Shown here piece by piece: positions 13,968 through 23,933 of a stretch of DNA of 42,357 nucleotides. The position numbers and the translations under genes are program-made. Where the stretch lies: NCBI GenBank assembly GCA_947167105.1, contig CAMVGU010000027.1, positions 1 through 42,357 on the forward strand, in the 5' to 3' direction. This stretch comes from an uncultured Selenomonas sp. GTDB lineage: Bacteria > Bacillota > Negativicutes > Selenomonadales > Selenomonadaceae. The number at the start of each line of letters is the position of its first letter. Position 1 is the stretch's first letter. The notes beneath the pieces are model-generated. The model saw only the letters and a list, made by a program, of their open reading frames with translations, did no database searches and had not been told where the DNA came from.

Positions 13968-15213
13968 CGCACGTGACTTAGACCTCAACGACCTCCTGTC
14001 GTGCCGCAATCTGTTGCAGGACCCGGTACTCTCCCATATAGCCAATCCGGCTGCCACGGATGAGGCGTTCCGCGCAGAGGCCGCTGCTGCCGCTGCACGG
14101 CTCATTGAGGTCGCAGAAAGGCAAGGCTTCGGAGGCAACCTGTTGCGCACCTACATACTCTGGCTGCTTACCCACGACAGTTCCCTCGTCGCCAGTGCTG
14201 TCGAGCAGGGGAGCCGGGAAAAACAAATCGGCACTGGCCTGCTGCAGGCTTTCATTCACGATCTCACAGTATTGCAGCCCCTGCTGGAACTCTCTGCCAG
14301 CCATTTCCTGCCCTATCCGCTGCTGGATGACTACGAGCCTACCAGCTACCAGGCAGATGAAGCCTCCAGTGCCCTGCAGGAGCTGACTGCAGATGCACAC
14401 GAACCATCAGCCTATGCCACTGCACTGCTGACCTATTACAGTTGCTACGGCTACGGCGACATCGCCTCCTACCGCGCGTTCCGTTGGGATGAGGCCAGTT
14501 CCCGCCTGATCGGCATCAAGCATTTTGAAGGGCAGCGCCTGTCCGATCTCATCGGCTATGCCCATCAAAAAGAACTGCTTGTAGGCAACACCGAAGCCTT
14601 TGTAGCCGGCAAGCCAGCGAACAACTGCCTGCTGGTCGGTGCCCGCGGCACCGGCAAGTCCTCCGCTGTCAAGGCACTGGCCAACGAATATTACAGCCAG
14701 GGACTGCGCCTTGTGCAGTTGCAGAAAGCCCAGTTGCAAAGCCTGCCGGAATTGATGGAAGTGCTGCGTGCCTACGCCAGCAAGCGTTTCATTCTTTTCC
14801 TTGACGACCTTTCCTTCGAGGAGAATGATTCGGAATACAAGTCGCTGAAATCTGCCATCGAAGGCGGTGTAGAAGCACGTCCCGAGAACGTGCGCATTTA
14901 CGCCACGTCCAACCGCCGTCACCTGATACGCGAGACCTGGCGCGACCGCCTGTCCGAGCAGGACGAGCTTTACCGTGATGACAGCATGAACGAGACAATT
15001 TCCCTGTCTGACCGCTTCGGCCTGATTATCCAGTACTATGCGCCGGATCAGAAGGATTATCTCGCCATCATTGCACATATGCTGAAAAAACAAGGCATTG
15101 AGCTCACCCCGGAAGAACTCCGTATCGAGGGCCTGCGCTGGGAAATGGCTCATAGCGGCCGCAGCGGCAGGACCGCCGAGCAATTTGTCGCACATTACCT
15201 CGGCAAGCGCTGA
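13957..15213 (+). CDS. DUF815 family AAA ATPase
   Basis: 418 aa. ATG 13957 (MPFDARDLDLND) is preferred because AAGG lies nine bases upstream; the ATG at 13948 touches that site. The N-terminal half is helical. From about residue 220 there is a P-loop (LLVGARGTGKSSAVKALANE), Walker B FILFLDDLSFEEND, sensor-like IYATSNRRHLI and a C-terminal lid (GLRWEMAHSGRSGRTAEQFV). This is the DUF815 ATPase family, whose role is not established. It overlaps tmcAL and ends at the terminator at 15222-15238. Confidence 0.9.
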   Translation: MPFDARDLDLNDLLSCRNLLQDPVLSHIANPAATDEAFRAEAAAAAARLIEVAERQGFGGNLLRTYILWLLTHDSSLVASAVEQGSREKQIGTGLLQAFIHDLTVLQPLLELSASHFLPYPLLDDYEPTSYQADEASSALQELTADAHEPSAYATALLTYYSCYGYGDIASYRAFRWDEASSRLIGIKHFEGQRLSDLIGYAHQKELLVGNTEAFVAGKPANNCLLVGARGTGKSSAVKALANEYYSQGLRLVQLQKAQLQSLPELMEVLRAYASKRFILFLDDLSFEENDSEYKSLKSAIEGGVEARPENVRIYATSNRRHLIRETWRDRLSEQDELYRDDSMNETISLSDRFGLIIQYYAPDQKDYLAIIAHMLKKQGIELTPEELRIEGLRWEMAHSGRSGRTAEQFVAHYLGKR

Positions 15214-15214
15214 C

Positions 15215-15239
15215 AAAAAAAGCCCTCGAGGGGAGGGCC
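15215..15239. terminator. Bidirectional terminator between DUF815 ATPase and lipid kinase genes
   Basis: GCCCTC (15222-15227) pairs with GAGGGC (15233-15238). A run of seven A precedes it, so the leftward transcript of the lipid kinase gene ends in a U tract; the rightward side has CTTTC. The genes converge here with under 30 bases between stops. Confidence 0.75.
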
Positions 15240-15241
15240 TT

Positions 15242-16120
15242 TCAGCAAAAAATTTCAATGGCTTGTGCTGCTGTTTCTATCTTGAGCGGCAACGGCGGGC
15301 CGGCTTCTCCATCCAGGTCGCTTTCCAGATTCACCGGGGAGCTGACCTGGAATTTTTTTGCCTGGATATGCACGACCGCTTCCTTGCCACTCACCGACTT
15401 GCCGGAAGCCAGCTCCGTTGCAATTGCCATCAGTTGCACCGGATTGCATTTCCTGATTGCCAGGAAGTCCAGCCTGCCATCATCCACCTGCACGCCTTCC
15501 GCCACATGCTTCATTGAGGCCACAGCCGGACTATTGATGATAACGAAAAGAAACGCTTCCAGTTCCTGCTGCACATCATCCGCTATCACCGTCAAGGGCA
15601 GGGCACGGATTTTCGGCAACTCGCCGATTCCCTTTAGATAGTAAGCCAGCTTGCCCAAGGAATTTTTCAGTCTGGGTGCCACCTCATGGGCAATGGAAGT
15701 CAGCATGCCCGCGCTGGCAACATTGATGAAATATTCATCCCCAATCTTCCCCAGGTCGCAACGGCGCGTGTGCATTGCTGCAATACGATCAAAATAGGCT
15801 TCCAAATCCTGGGTAATACCCAAATATGTCGCAAAATCATTGGATGTGCCGCTGCCTATAATCCCCAGCGGCAAATCAAGCCCGCCTCTGACAATCAGAT
15901 TTGCCGCCTCATGTACCGTACCGTCGCCGCCGGCAGCCAGCACACCATCCGGGCGCAATTCGCGCACAAATTCGAGAAACTCTCTGTTCCCCCCTGCCTT
16001 GGTACGATACGGCAGCAAAAGAATATTACGGCGCTGAAAAGCCTCGACCATCATGTCCAGCTTGTTCTTGAAAGCCGCATTGCCGCTGACAGGATTATAG
16101 AAAAGCGCAAGTTTTTGCAA
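15242..16120 (-). CDS. Diacylglycerol kinase family lipid kinase
   Basis: 292 aa. TTG 16120 (MQKLALFYNPVSGNAAF) is preferred over a TTG at 16135 because GGAGG lies eight bases ahead of it. The N-terminal NPVSGNA, the nucleotide-binding GGDGTVHEAAN (about 60-70) and GSGTSNDFATYL (about 90-100) identify the DgkB/YegS/BmrU family. It phosphorylates diacylglycerol or a related lipid, perhaps recycling lipid carrier products. It follows the flippase gene with overlapping control signals, suggesting a shared envelope-lipid role. Confidence 0.88.
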   Translation of the reverse strand: MQKLALFYNPVSGNAAFKNKLDMMVEAFQRRNILLLPYRTKAGGNREFLEFVRELRPDGVLAAGGDGTVHEAANLIVRGGLDLPLGIIGSGTSNDFATYLGITQDLEAYFDRIAAMHTRRCDLGKIGDEYFINVASAGMLTSIAHEVAPRLKNSLGKLAYYLKGIGELPKIRALPLTVIADDVQQELEAFLFVIINSPAVASMKHVAEGVQVDDGRLDFLAIRKCNPVQLMAIATELASGKSVSGKEAVVHIQAKKFQVSSPVNLESDLDGEAGPPLPLKIETAAQAIEIFC

Positions 16121-16135
16121 AGCCCCAGCCTCCAA

Positions 16136-17773
16136 TTAAGCCCGTTCCTTGAAGATGCCAACCCGCCGCAGCAGCCTGATGCCGAAACGCCCCACCATGG
16201 GAATACGCTCCAAATCGTCCTCACGCAAGCCACCAATGATAAGCATAACCGCGATATAAACCACGCAGCCCACCGCTACAGCAGCCAGCGTTGAAAAGAC
16301 CGGCATGCCAAGCAAGGCCAGCGACTGCACATAAAATCCGTAAGTAGCCACGGCCATCACAGCCGCTGCCGCCACTGTCTTGAACAACTGGCCCATTTCC
16401 ATCTTGTAGCCGATGAATTTATAAATAAAAAACAAGTTAATAAACGCTGCGACACCCATATCGGCAGCCGTTGCCCAAGCCGCCCCCATGATACCCAGCC
16501 AGGGAATCGAGGTGAGATTCCAGTTCAGCAGAACCTTCGCCACAGCCGCGATAACCATGTTCACCATCGGTATAGTAGGGTGGCCCAGACCCTGCAGGAT
16601 AGCCGTAGAAACCTGATGCAGCCCCAGCAGCACTATGCTGACAGCCGAAATCATCACAGCAGGGCCAGCTCCGGGTGCATTGTAGATAAGAGATGAAATC
16701 GGAGTAGCCAGCACGAACACGATGACAAAGGCCGGAAAGCACACAAAATTAGATATACGCACTGAGGCCGCCGTCTGACTGTACACCCTTTCCTTTTGCT
16801 TCAGTGCTCTTGCCTCCGAAATGGCAGGAACGACGCTCATGGCCATTGAGGCCGTAATGATGCAGGCCAGGTTGACCAGCGGCACCGCCATGCCGGTCAG
16901 ATAGCCGAACAGCTCAGTGGCCTCCGCCACGGAATAGCCCGCAACTTCCAAACGCTGCGGCACAATCATCAAATCCAGGTTCGAGACAATGGGTAGCATG
17001 ATGCTCGCCGCCGAAACCGGCAGTGACAGCGTAAAGATACGGCGGATAATATGCAGGGCTGGCTCGTGCTCCGTACCCGAAGCCGGCTTCAGTTCCCTCC
17101 CATAGTCACGCTCGATATCCCTTTCCAGCTTCCAATGGTAGTAAACGAGCACAATAAGGCCCGTGACAGCTCCCGCCAATGCTCCCAGGGAAGCGCCGGC
17201 CGCCGCATAATCAAGCCCCCAGGGCAACAGCAGATAAGCCAGCAGGATCATAGTGATAACACGGAAGATCTGCTCTACAATCTGCGAGACCGCCGTAGGG
17301 GTCATGCGCTGCCAGCCTTGCAGATAACCGCGGGAGCTGGCCAGGAACGTCACAAAAAAGACTGTCGGTGCCAACACCACCACAGACATATAAGCACGCG
17401 GATCGCGGATGAACTGCCATTCTATCAGCCAATCAGCCAGATAATAAGTCAGAAATGAAAAGAACAAGCCCGTGACCAGCATCAGACCCATTGAGATGCG
17501 GAACACACGTTTCGCACCGTAAATGTCCTTCAACGCCACACGTTCTGCAGTGATAATGGAGATAGCCACCGGCACCCCTGCCTGGGAAACAGTCATTGCC
17601 AGGAAATATATCGGGAATGCCATCTGGTACAGACCTATACCTTCACCGCCCAGGATGCGGGAGACAAAAATCCAGTTCAAGGAACCGATGACCTTGACAA
17701 CAAAGCCCGCGATGGTCAGGATAAAGGTACCTTTGAGAAAAGATTCGCCCTTGCTGGACTTTTGTTCAGCCAT
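16136..17773 (-). CDS. SpoVB/YtgP-like polysaccharide or lipid-linked oligosaccharide flippase
   Basis: 545 aa with about 14 hydrophobic segments. The N-terminus KSSKGESFLKGTFILTIAGFVVKVIGSLNW and the ILGGEGIGLYQMAFPIY segment are typical of the polysaccharide biosynthesis/MOP flippases related to SpoVB and YtgP, which move lipid-linked precursors across the membrane. ATG 17773 has AGGAT six bases upstream; an in-frame GTG at 17821 with GGAAGG 11 bases upstream would add 16 residues and is a real alternative. It is co-transcribed with the lipid kinase gene downstream. Confidence 0.88.
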   Translation of the reverse strand: MAEQKSSKGESFLKGTFILTIAGFVVKVIGSLNWIFVSRILGGEGIGLYQMAFPIYFLAMTVSQAGVPVAISIITAERVALKDIYGAKRVFRISMGLMLVTGLFFSFLTYYLADWLIEWQFIRDPRAYMSVVVLAPTVFFVTFLASSRGYLQGWQRMTPTAVSQIVEQIFRVITMILLAYLLLPWGLDYAAAGASLGALAGAVTGLIVLVYYHWKLERDIERDYGRELKPASGTEHEPALHIIRRIFTLSLPVSAASIMLPIVSNLDLMIVPQRLEVAGYSVAEATELFGYLTGMAVPLVNLACIITASMAMSVVPAISEARALKQKERVYSQTAASVRISNFVCFPAFVIVFVLATPISSLIYNAPGAGPAVMISAVSIVLLGLHQVSTAILQGLGHPTIPMVNMVIAAVAKVLLNWNLTSIPWLGIMGAAWATAADMGVAAFINLFFIYKFIGYKMEMGQLFKTVAAAAVMAVATYGFYVQSLALLGMPVFSTLAAVAVGCVVYIAVMLIIGGLREDDLERIPMVGRFGIRLLRRVGIFKERA

Positions 17774-17872
17774 CTGCTTATCCTGTGCATCGGATTCTGC
17801 TTGCTTGCTAATCGAAAACACCGCCTAGTCTGCCTTCCATCCAGAAGACCTGATAGTTAAACCATAACAAAA

Positions 17873-17901
17873 ATTATACCTCTTGCACAATGCACTGTCT
17901 A
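17873..17901 (-). promoter_or_regulatory. Promoter of flippase-lipid kinase operon
   Basis: On the minus strand TAGACA (17896-17901), 17 bases, TATAAT (17873-17878). The start would be near 17866, compatible with either flippase start. Confidence 0.75.
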
Positions 17902-17915
17902 GCTTTATTTACGCT

Positions 17916-17966
17916 AGAATCAAATCCGCTATCCCTCACCACGCAAGGGATAGCGGATTTGATTCT
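17916..17966. terminator. Perfect 21-bp hairpin after guaA
   Basis: 17916-17936 is the exact reverse complement of 17946-17966, with a 9-base loop. It begins two bases past the guaA stop. Read leftward it is followed by AGCGTAAATAAAG rather than a clean U tract; read rightward by TTTTA. It probably ends or stabilises the guaA message. The length of the perfect stem is unusual. Confidence 0.7.
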
Positions 17967-17967
17967 T

Positions 17968-19518
17968 TTACTCGAACTCAATAGTTGCAGGCGGCTTGCC
18001 CGTGCAATCGTAGAGTACGCGGTTCACGCCTTTGACTTCGTTCACGATACGGCTCGTAACCTTTTGCAGCACGTCCCAAGGCAACTGCGCACTCTCTGCG
18101 GTCATAAAATCGCTGGTCATCACTGCACGCAGGGCAATCGCATAGTCATAGGTACGTCCGTCGCCCATCACGCCCACAGAGCGCATGTTGGTCAAAGCCG
18201 CGAAATACTGGCCCAGCCCCTGCACGCCTGCCTTCTCTACCTCTTCGCGGTAGATAGCATCAGCTTCCTGCACAATTTTGACCTTTTCCTTGGTCACAGC
18301 GCCGATAATGCGAATGCCAAGCCCCGGACCGGGGAAGGGCTGGCGATTCACCAGATAATCGGGGATGCCCAATTCGCGACCAGCCTCACGCACCTCATCC
18401 TTGAACAACAGGCGCAACGGCTCCACTATTTCCCTGAAGTCTACGAAATCCGGCAATCCCCCCACATTATGATGGCTCTTGATGGTCGCGGAGTTGCCAA
18501 GTCCGCTTTCGATGACATCCGGGTATATAGTCCCCTGCACAAGATAGTCTACCGCGCCGATTTCCTGGGCCACATCCTCGAACACACGAATGAATTCCTC
18601 ACCGATGAGCTTGCGCTTGCGTTCCGGCTCTGTCACGCCTTCCAGTTTCTTGTAGAACCGTTCCTTGGCGTTCACGCGGATGAAGTTCAGCTCATACGGG
18701 CCATCCGGACCGAACACGGCCTCGACCTGATCCCCCTCATCCTTGCGCAGCAGGCCGTGATCCACGAATACGCAGGTCAGTTGCTTGCCGATGGCCTTTG
18801 AAAGCAGCACTGCCGCTACGGAGGAATCCACGCCGCCGGACAGGGCGCAGAGAGCCTTGCCCGAGCCAATTTTTTGCTTCAGCCCGGCGACAGTTTCCTG
18901 CACAAAAGAACCCATGCGCCAGTCGCCCGTGCAGCTACAGACATTATAGACGAAATTTTTCAGCATCGTCTTGCCCTGGGCTGTGTGCATGACTTCCGGG
19001 TGGAATTGCACTGCATACAGATGTTCTGCTTCATTCTCCATGGCCGCCACCGGGCAGGCCGGCGTCCGAGCTGTCACCCGGAAGCCAGCCGGGGCTGCCG
19101 CTATGTAATCCGTATGGCTCATCCAGCAGATGGTTTTCTTGTCCACATCCTCAAAGAGTTTCGACTGCGAAGCGATGATTTCAACCTCTGTCTTGCCATA
19201 CTCGCTGGTCGGTGCCGTCTCTACACGCCCCCCCAGCTTGTGTGCCATCAACTGGGAGCCATAGCAGATGCCCAGCACCGGTATGCCCAGCTTAAAGAGT
19301 TCCTCGGGGCACGTTGCAGAATCTTCCCTGTAGACGCTGTTCGGTCCGCCGGTCAGGATGATGCCCTTCGGTGCCATTGCCCTAATCTTATCCAGCCCTA
19401 GTGTATGCGGATGCACCTCGCAGTACACATGGTCCTCACGCACACGGCGCGCAATCAACTGATTGTACTGGCCGCCAAAGTCCAGCACAAGGATCATTTC
19501 CCTCGTCTTTGCTTCCAA
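17968..19518 (-). CDS. guaA: GMP synthase (glutamine-hydrolysing)
   Basis: 516 aa. Converts XMP to GMP using glutamine and ATP. Domain order is the class I glutamine amidotransferase ([32 protein letters not shown] with the catalytic Cys; QFHPEVMHT), the ATP pyrophosphatase ([17 protein letters not shown]-loop) and the C-terminal dimerisation domain ([37 protein letters not shown]). TTG 19518 is preferred because AGGAGG lies nine bases ahead; the first ATG (19497, MILVLDF) has only a cramped GAGGG two bases away. It is the last gene of the cysS-to-guaA run, 13 bases after recX. Confidence 0.96.
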   Translation of the reverse strand: MEAKTREMILVLDFGGQYNQLIARRVREDHVYCEVHPHTLGLDKIRAMAPKGIILTGGPNSVYREDSATCPEELFKLGIPVLGICYGSQLMAHKLGGRVETAPTSEYGKTEVEIIASQSKLFEDVDKKTICWMSHTDYIAAAPAGFRVTARTPACPVAAMENEAEHLYAVQFHPEVMHTAQGKTMLKNFVYNVCSCTGDWRMGSFVQETVAGLKQKIGSGKALCALSGGVDSSVAAVLLSKAIGKQLTCVFVDHGLLRKDEGDQVEAVFGPDGPYELNFIRVNAKERFYKKLEGVTEPERKRKLIGEEFIRVFEDVAQEIGAVDYLVQGTIYPDVIESGLGNSATIKSHHNVGGLPDFVDFREIVEPLRLLFKDEVREAGRELGIPDYLVNRQPFPGPGLGIRIIGAVTKEKVKIVQEADAIYREEVEKAGVQGLGQYFAALTNMRSVGVMGDGRTYDYAIALRAVMTSDFMTAESAQLPWDVLQKVTSRIVNEVKGVNRVLYDCTGKPPATIEFE

Positions 19519-19531
19519 GGCGTACTTCCTC

Positions 19532-19978
19532 CTATTCTGCTTCCACATATTTCTGCACTGCCGCCCTGCTGGCCGTCATATCAAATCCCTGCCGGAAAAG
19601 ACTGGCAAGCATTTTCTGCTTATCCGCTGTAGGCTTATATTTCAGCTCCAACGTACGGAAAGCCGCCCTCTGTTCACGTTCAAATGTATCCTGGGGTACG
19701 CAGCTGCGTATCAAGGCACGGGAAAACCCTCGTTGCTGCAACTTCATACAAATCTGGCGCACTGATTTATGGGAATCAGTGTAGAAATGCTCGAACTGCC
19801 GGGCACAGGCCGCTTCATCATCCAGATAACGGCGTTCCTTCAGGCGTGCCAAAGCCGCATCTATTTCCTCCGCCGCATATCCTTTGCGCTCCAGTTTCTC
19901 ACGCAAATGCCGCTCACTGTGCTCCTGCCTTGCCAGCAGATCCACCGCGTAGACCAGGGCTGTCTTCTCCTGCCTCAA
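19532..19978 (-). CDS. recX: Regulatory protein RecX
   Basis: 148 aa. Three-helix RecX repeats are visible: [41 protein letters not shown] and [16 protein letters not shown]. RecX binds in the RecA filament groove and limits its extension. The TTG start overlaps the recA stop in a TTGA, so translation is coupled to RecA, which fits its role as a RecA modulator. The length is normal. Confidence 0.93.
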   Translation of the reverse strand: MRQEKTALVYAVDLLARQEHSERHLREKLERKGYAAEEIDAALARLKERRYLDDEAACARQFEHFYTDSHKSVRQICMKLQQRGFSRALIRSCVPQDTFEREQRAAFRTLELKYKPTADKQKMLASLFRQGFDMTASRAAVQKYVEAE

Positions 19979-21072
19979 AATTCTTCCCCATTTTCCTCGG
20001 TCTGGGCATCTTTCACTGCCTTGGCCACAGCCGTATCGGCATTTTCCTGCACAGCCTCATTTTCCTGCAGCCTGGCTCGTATCTTGCCCTCGATTTCAGC
20101 ACACAAAGCCGGATTATCCTTGATAGCCTGCTTGGCATTCTCCTTGCCCTGACCCAAACGGGAGCCACCATAGGAGAACCAGGCACCGCTCTTCTCCACT
20201 ATGTCAAGATCAACACCCATATCTATGATGCTGCCGTATTTCGATACGCCCTCACCGTACATAATATCGAATTCCGCCTGCTTGAAGGGAGGTGCAACCT
20301 TATTCTTTACCACCTTGATACGAGTGTGATTGCCTATCGTCTCCTGCCCCTGGTTGATTTTGTCCACCCTGCGCACATCCAGGCGCACGGAGGAATAGAA
20401 TTTCAACGCCCGGCCGCCCGTGGTAGTTTCCGGATTGCCGAACATTACGCCTATCTTTTCGCGAATCTGGTTGATAAATACCACTACCGTGCGGGACTTG
20501 GCAGTAATGCCGGTCAGCTTGCGCATCGCCATGCTCATCATGCGTGCCTGCAGACCCACATGGGAATCCCCCATATCTCCCTCTATTTCCGCCTTCGGCA
20601 CCAGGGCTGCCACAGAGTCAACGACCACTATATCCAACGCCCCGCTGCGCACCAGTGCATCCACAATATCCAGGGCCTGCTCACCTGTATCAGGCTGGGA
20701 AATCAGCAAGTCATCAATATCCACCCCCAGTTTCTGTGCATACACCGGGTCCAGAGCATGCTCCGCATCAATGAAGGCTGCAACACCGCCATTTTTCTGG
20801 GCCTCCGCAATCATATGCAGGGTAACTGTTGTCTTGCCGGAGGACTCAGGGCCATAAATCTCCACAATGCGCCCGCGGGGTATGCCCCCCACACCCAGCG
20901 CTATATCCAGCGGCAGGATGCCTGTAGAAATGACTTCCACGTTCATATTCGCCTTGGCATCACCCAGGCGCATGATGCTGCCCTTGCCAAAATCTTTTTC
21001 TATCTGCTTCAGAGCAGCAGCCAGTGCCTCCTCACGATTTTTTCTCTCCGGCGTTATTTTTTCTTTTGCCAT
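19975..21072 (-). CDS. recA: Recombinase RecA
   Basis: 365 aa from ATG 21072 with AAGGGAG eight bases upstream; a TTG at 21090 overlaps that site. Walker [10 protein letters not shown] (about 67-75), the [20 protein letters not shown] segment, loop L2 region ([25 protein letters not shown]) and the acidic C-terminus ending NGEEF are all standard. It forms the strand-exchange filament and the SOS co-protease. It sits inside a housekeeping run after truA, 27 bases downstream of it. No GAAC-N4-GTTC-type LexA box is visible in the gap or the truA 3' end, so SOS control would have to act elsewhere. Confidence 0.98.
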   Translation of the reverse strand: MAKEKITPERKNREEALAAALKQIEKDFGKGSIMRLGDAKANMNVEVISTGILPLDIALGVGGIPRGRIVEIYGPESSGKTTVTLHMIAEAQKNGGVAAFIDAEHALDPVYAQKLGVDIDDLLISQPDTGEQALDIVDALVRSGALDIVVVDSVAALVPKAEIEGDMGDSHVGLQARMMSMAMRKLTGITAKSRTVVVFINQIREKIGVMFGNPETTTGGRALKFYSSVRLDVRRVDKINQGQETIGNHTRIKVVKNKVAPPFKQAEFDIMYGEGVSKYGSIIDMGVDLDIVEKSGAWFSYGGSRLGQGKENAKQAIKDNPALCAEIEGKIRARLQENEAVQENADTAVAKAVKDAQTEENGEEF

Positions 21073-21099
21073 TATGCCAGCTCCCTTCAAAAATCTGGT

Positions 21100-21852
21100 T
21101 CAATACTCAACTTTATAAAGACACAGCCCACAGGCGGGGGCTGTCGGACTTGCCAGCCTTCTGTCACGGGAAGCCATGATTTCCGTGAAACGGGCCGGGC
21201 TGCAGCGCTTCTTGCCCACATCTGCTACAGTGCCAACGATATTCCTGACCATGTGATAGAGAAAACCATTGCCATGAAAAGTGAATTCCAGGATATCCCC
21301 AGGCTTTTCCGCCAGCGTTGCCTGATACATTGTCCGCACCGGACTCATCGGTGCACCGCCCGCCGCGCGAAAGGCAGAAAAATCATGGGTGCCCACCAAA
21401 AGCGCCAAAGCCTCCCGCATAGCCCCAATATCCAGAGGCTGGCGGATATACCAGGCATAGTTCCTGGTAAAGGGGCAAGGCACGGCTCCCTGCTGAATGC
21501 GATAGAGGTAGGTCTTCGACTTCGCGCTGTGCCGCGCCGAAAAGGAAGGCCCGCCTTCCCAGGCCTCCACCACCACTATATCAGGCGGCAACTGGCTATT
21601 GGCCGCACGGGGGATCTGCTCCACCGGGATGCGGCCATCCGTAAAAAAATTAACGACCTGCCCTGCAGCATGAACTCCGGCATCCGTGCGGCCGGAAGCA
21701 GCCATTTCTATACTGTCGCCGAAAATCTTCGACAAACGGGCCTCCAGCACATTCTGCACGGCAATCACCGGCGGCGTCTGCCGCTGGAAACCGTGATAAG
21801 CCGTACCATCGTAAGCCACCTTCAGCACGATATTGCGAGCCCGCGCCTTCAT
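21100..21852 (-). CDS. truA: tRNA pseudouridine(38-40) synthase TruA
   Basis: 250 aa from ATG 21852. A TTG at 21876 with GAGG eight bases upstream is an equally possible start. The catalytic aspartate is in MAASGRTDAGVHAAGQVVNF. VAYDGTAYHGFQRQ near the N-terminus, HDFSAFRAAGG and FTFHGNGFLYHMVRNIVGT are family blocks. It isomerises uridines 38-40 in the anticodon stem-loop of many tRNAs. The open frame extends upstream across the rlmB stop but that extension is not homologous and has no ribosome binding site. Confidence 0.95.
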   Translation of the reverse strand: MKARARNIVLKVAYDGTAYHGFQRQTPPVIAVQNVLEARLSKIFGDSIEMAASGRTDAGVHAAGQVVNFFTDGRIPVEQIPRAANSQLPPDIVVVEAWEGGPSFSARHSAKSKTYLYRIQQGAVPCPFTRNYAWYIRQPLDIGAMREALALLVGTHDFSAFRAAGGAPMSPVRTMYQATLAEKPGDILEFTFHGNGFLYHMVRNIVGTVADVGKKRCSPARFTEIMASRDRRLASPTAPACGLCLYKVEY

Positions 21853-21907
21853 TTCCGCTTTATGCTCTCGTTTCAACCACAAAACCTCAATGTATTCTAT
21901 CACATTC

Positions 21908-22750
21908 CTACGTCTTTTGCTCCCGACGCTGCCGCAGTACCTCATACATCAGGATAGAACCGGCCACCGAAGCATTCAGGGAATTGATGCGCCCAACCAT
22001 AGGCAGACTGACTAGAAAATCACAGGCTTCCCTGGCCAGGCGGCTGATGCCCTTGCCTTCGCTGCCGATTACCAGTACCAACGGCCCGGTCAGATTTGCT
22101 TCATAGTAAGCCTGCTGCCCGCCCATATCGGCTCCGGCGACCCAGAACCCCTTTTCTTTAAGCCCTTTCAGTGTCTGCACCACATTGCCGATATGCGCCA
22201 CTGGCACATACTCGATGGCTCCGGCTGAGGTTTTTGCCACAGTTGCATTCAGCGACACGCTGCGGCGCTTAGGCAGGAGCACGCCATGCACGCCGGTTGC
22301 ATCTGCCGTACGCAACAGCGCCCCCAGATTGTGCGGGTCCTCAAGCCCGTCCAGAAGCAACAGGAATGGCGGCTCACCGCTCTCTTTCGCCCTGTGCAGT
22401 ATGTCCTCCATGTCCGCATACTCCACAGGCGCCACATAGGCAAGCACCCCCTGATGACGGTGACCGCCTGCTACGGCCTCGATTTTGCTGCGCTCCACGA
22501 ATTGCCAGACAATGCCACGCTCTTTAGCCAGCGCCAGAATTTCCGAAATCGAGCCTTCCCTGTCACCTTCCGCCAGGAGCAGCCTATTGATATCCCGGCC
22601 AGCTCTCAGGGCTTCTGCCACGGCATTGCGGCCTACCAGAACATCCTCCGGCGGCTCCTGCGGCTCAAGGGGCACGCGACGCTCCGGCCTGGCCTGCTTG
22701 CCTTGAATGGCCCGGTTTGTCCGCCCCCGGTCTTTTTTCTTCTCAGTCAT
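21908..22750 (-). CDS. rlmB: 23S rRNA (guanosine-2'-O-)-methyltransferase RlmB
   Basis: 280 aa, SpoU/TrmH superfamily. It has a basic disordered N-terminus (about 1-30) and a substrate-binding domain starting VLVGRNAVAEALRAG. The trefoil-knot SPOUT domain has LLLDGLEDPHNLGALLRTADATG, LVIGSEGKGISRLAREACD and VSLPMVGRINSLNASVAGSIL. It methylates a conserved guanosine in domain V of 23S rRNA. The start is one base after the thyX stop, so translation is coupled. Confidence 0.95.
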   Translation of the reverse strand: MTEKKKDRGRTNRAIQGKQARPERRVPLEPQEPPEDVLVGRNAVAEALRAGRDINRLLLAEGDREGSISEILALAKERGIVWQFVERSKIEAVAGGHRHQGVLAYVAPVEYADMEDILHRAKESGEPPFLLLLDGLEDPHNLGALLRTADATGVHGVLLPKRRSVSLNATVAKTSAGAIEYVPVAHIGNVVQTLKGLKEKGFWVAGADMGGQQAYYEANLTGPLVLVIGSEGKGISRLAREACDFLVSLPMVGRINSLNASVAGSILMYEVLRQRREQKT

Positions 22751-22751
22751 T

Positions 22752-23441
22752 TCAATCTTCTCTCAGTTTCAGCATCTCAGCCAGTCTGCCGCAGGTCATC
22801 TCCCCCTCCGGGCAGCGGCCTGTATTCACGCAGCTGGCACCGGCATTATGAAAGAGGGTCGGCGCAACCTGCTTCACTTCCTCCAGCATCTTATACGCCA
22901 TCTCGCGAATCTCCCACTGGGCGCGGTAGCAGCAGCGCAGGTTGAAGAAATGCATCAATGTGCGCGCATTCATAGTGACCAGGATTTTCGTCTCCGTCGC
23001 ATTGGCCAGCACATAGCGGGCATCCTCCTGGGGCACGCCCATCTCCTTCAGCTCATCATAAGCGGCACGGATATCGGCAATCACCCGATCAAAACATGCC
23101 TTTGCCTCAGGATTTTCTGCAATAGACGGAGGCGTGATGTACCGGAAGCCATGTGCCGCCACATAGCGCTGGGACTGCTGGTCGTAAGAGGCAATGCGGT
23201 GCCGCACCAGTTGATGCGTCAGCACGCGGCTCACTCCCTCAATGCCAAAGGTAAAGCTCGCATGTTCCAGAGTGGAGCCGTGCCCCAGCTTGACCATCTT
23301 CTTCACCATTTTCTGCACCTGTTCATCGGACAGGCGCTCAGAGAGTTCCTCCGCCCCTGCAGCCGAGTAGCAGAGCCTTGCCGCCATTGCGACTGTACGT
23401 TCCGGCTCCGGCGTGTGATCCAACAGCTTGACTTTCAGCAT
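22752..23441 (-). CDS. thyX: FAD-dependent thymidylate synthase ThyX
   Basis: 229 aa. The ThyX signature [14 protein letters not shown] (RHRxxSxxxxSxR type) is at about residue 80, and the C-terminal part carries the [16 protein letters not shown] nucleotide-binding region. It makes dTMP from dUMP with methylenetetrahydrofolate, NADPH and FAD, replacing ThyA. The ATG abuts the mrnC stop (TAAATG). The placement between cysS-mrnC and rlmB is common in related Firmicutes-type operons. Confidence 0.97.
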   Translation of the reverse strand: MLKVKLLDHTPEPERTVAMAARLCYSAAGAEELSERLSDEQVQKMVKKMVKLGHGSTLEHASFTFGIEGVSRVLTHQLVRHRIASYDQQSQRYVAAHGFRYITPPSIAENPEAKACFDRVIADIRAAYDELKEMGVPQEDARYVLANATETKILVTMNARTLMHFFNLRCCYRAQWEIREMAYKMLEEVKQVAPTLFHNAGASCVNTGRCPEGEMTCGRLAEMLKLRED

Positions 23442-23933
23442 TTACTTTCGCTTCTCCCTTATCCTCTGCATCATAGCCTTGGAAATCACCTGAAAAGATG
23501 CCTCGGCGATTTCATACAGCCGCTCATTCTGCTCCGACAGGTACAGACTGCCCAAAAGCGACTCAAAGCCCGTACTTGCATGGTACTCCGCCACGCTCGC
23601 GCTGCGGGGCGCATGACTCTTGGCATTGCGTCCTCGCCGATAGATGCCCTTCTCTTCCTCAGTCAGCATGGCCTCAATGCCCTGATAGGCTCTCGCCTGC
23701 CAAACCGCTGAGACAATCTGGGCGCTGAAGGAATGCAAAGCCTGCACCTTCGCCTGCTCATAGGACAGCAGGCGCGTACGCACAAACAGATGAAAATAGG
23801 CATCTCCCACATAGGCCAGCACCAGAGGGTGCAACTGCTTCACATCCACTTTGCTATGACGCTGCAGAACACCCCCCTGGCCGTCCGGCGTGAACATCAT
23901 ATTCACCAATAGCTTGAAATGCTCAAACTTCAT
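23442..23933 (-). CDS. mrnC: Mini-ribonuclease III
   Basis: 163 aa from ATG 23933, which overlaps the cysS stop as ATGA and has GAGGTG nine bases upstream. The RNase III fold without a dsRNA-binding domain is shown by HPLVLAYVGDAYFHLFVRTRLL and STGFESLLGSLYLSEQNERL, which hold the catalytic Asp and Glu. The RRGRNAKSHAPRSASVAEYH block is family-typical. It matures 23S rRNA ends in Gram-positive-type bacteria, and is normally encoded next to cysS and rlmB as here. Confidence 0.95.
   Translation of the reverse strand: MKFEHFKLLVNMMFTPDGQGGVLQRHSKVDVKQLHPLVLAYVGDAYFHLFVRTRLLSYEQAKVQALHSFSAQIVSAVWQARAYQGIEAMLTEEEKGIYRRGRNAKSHAPRSASVAEYHASTGFESLLGSLYLSEQNERLYEIAEASFQVISKAMMQRIREKRK

Noticed and set aside
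19684..21957. 757-codon rightward open frame opposite recX, recA and truA
   Set aside because: It is antisense to three clearly identified genes; the product is His/Arg/Leu-rich without domains.
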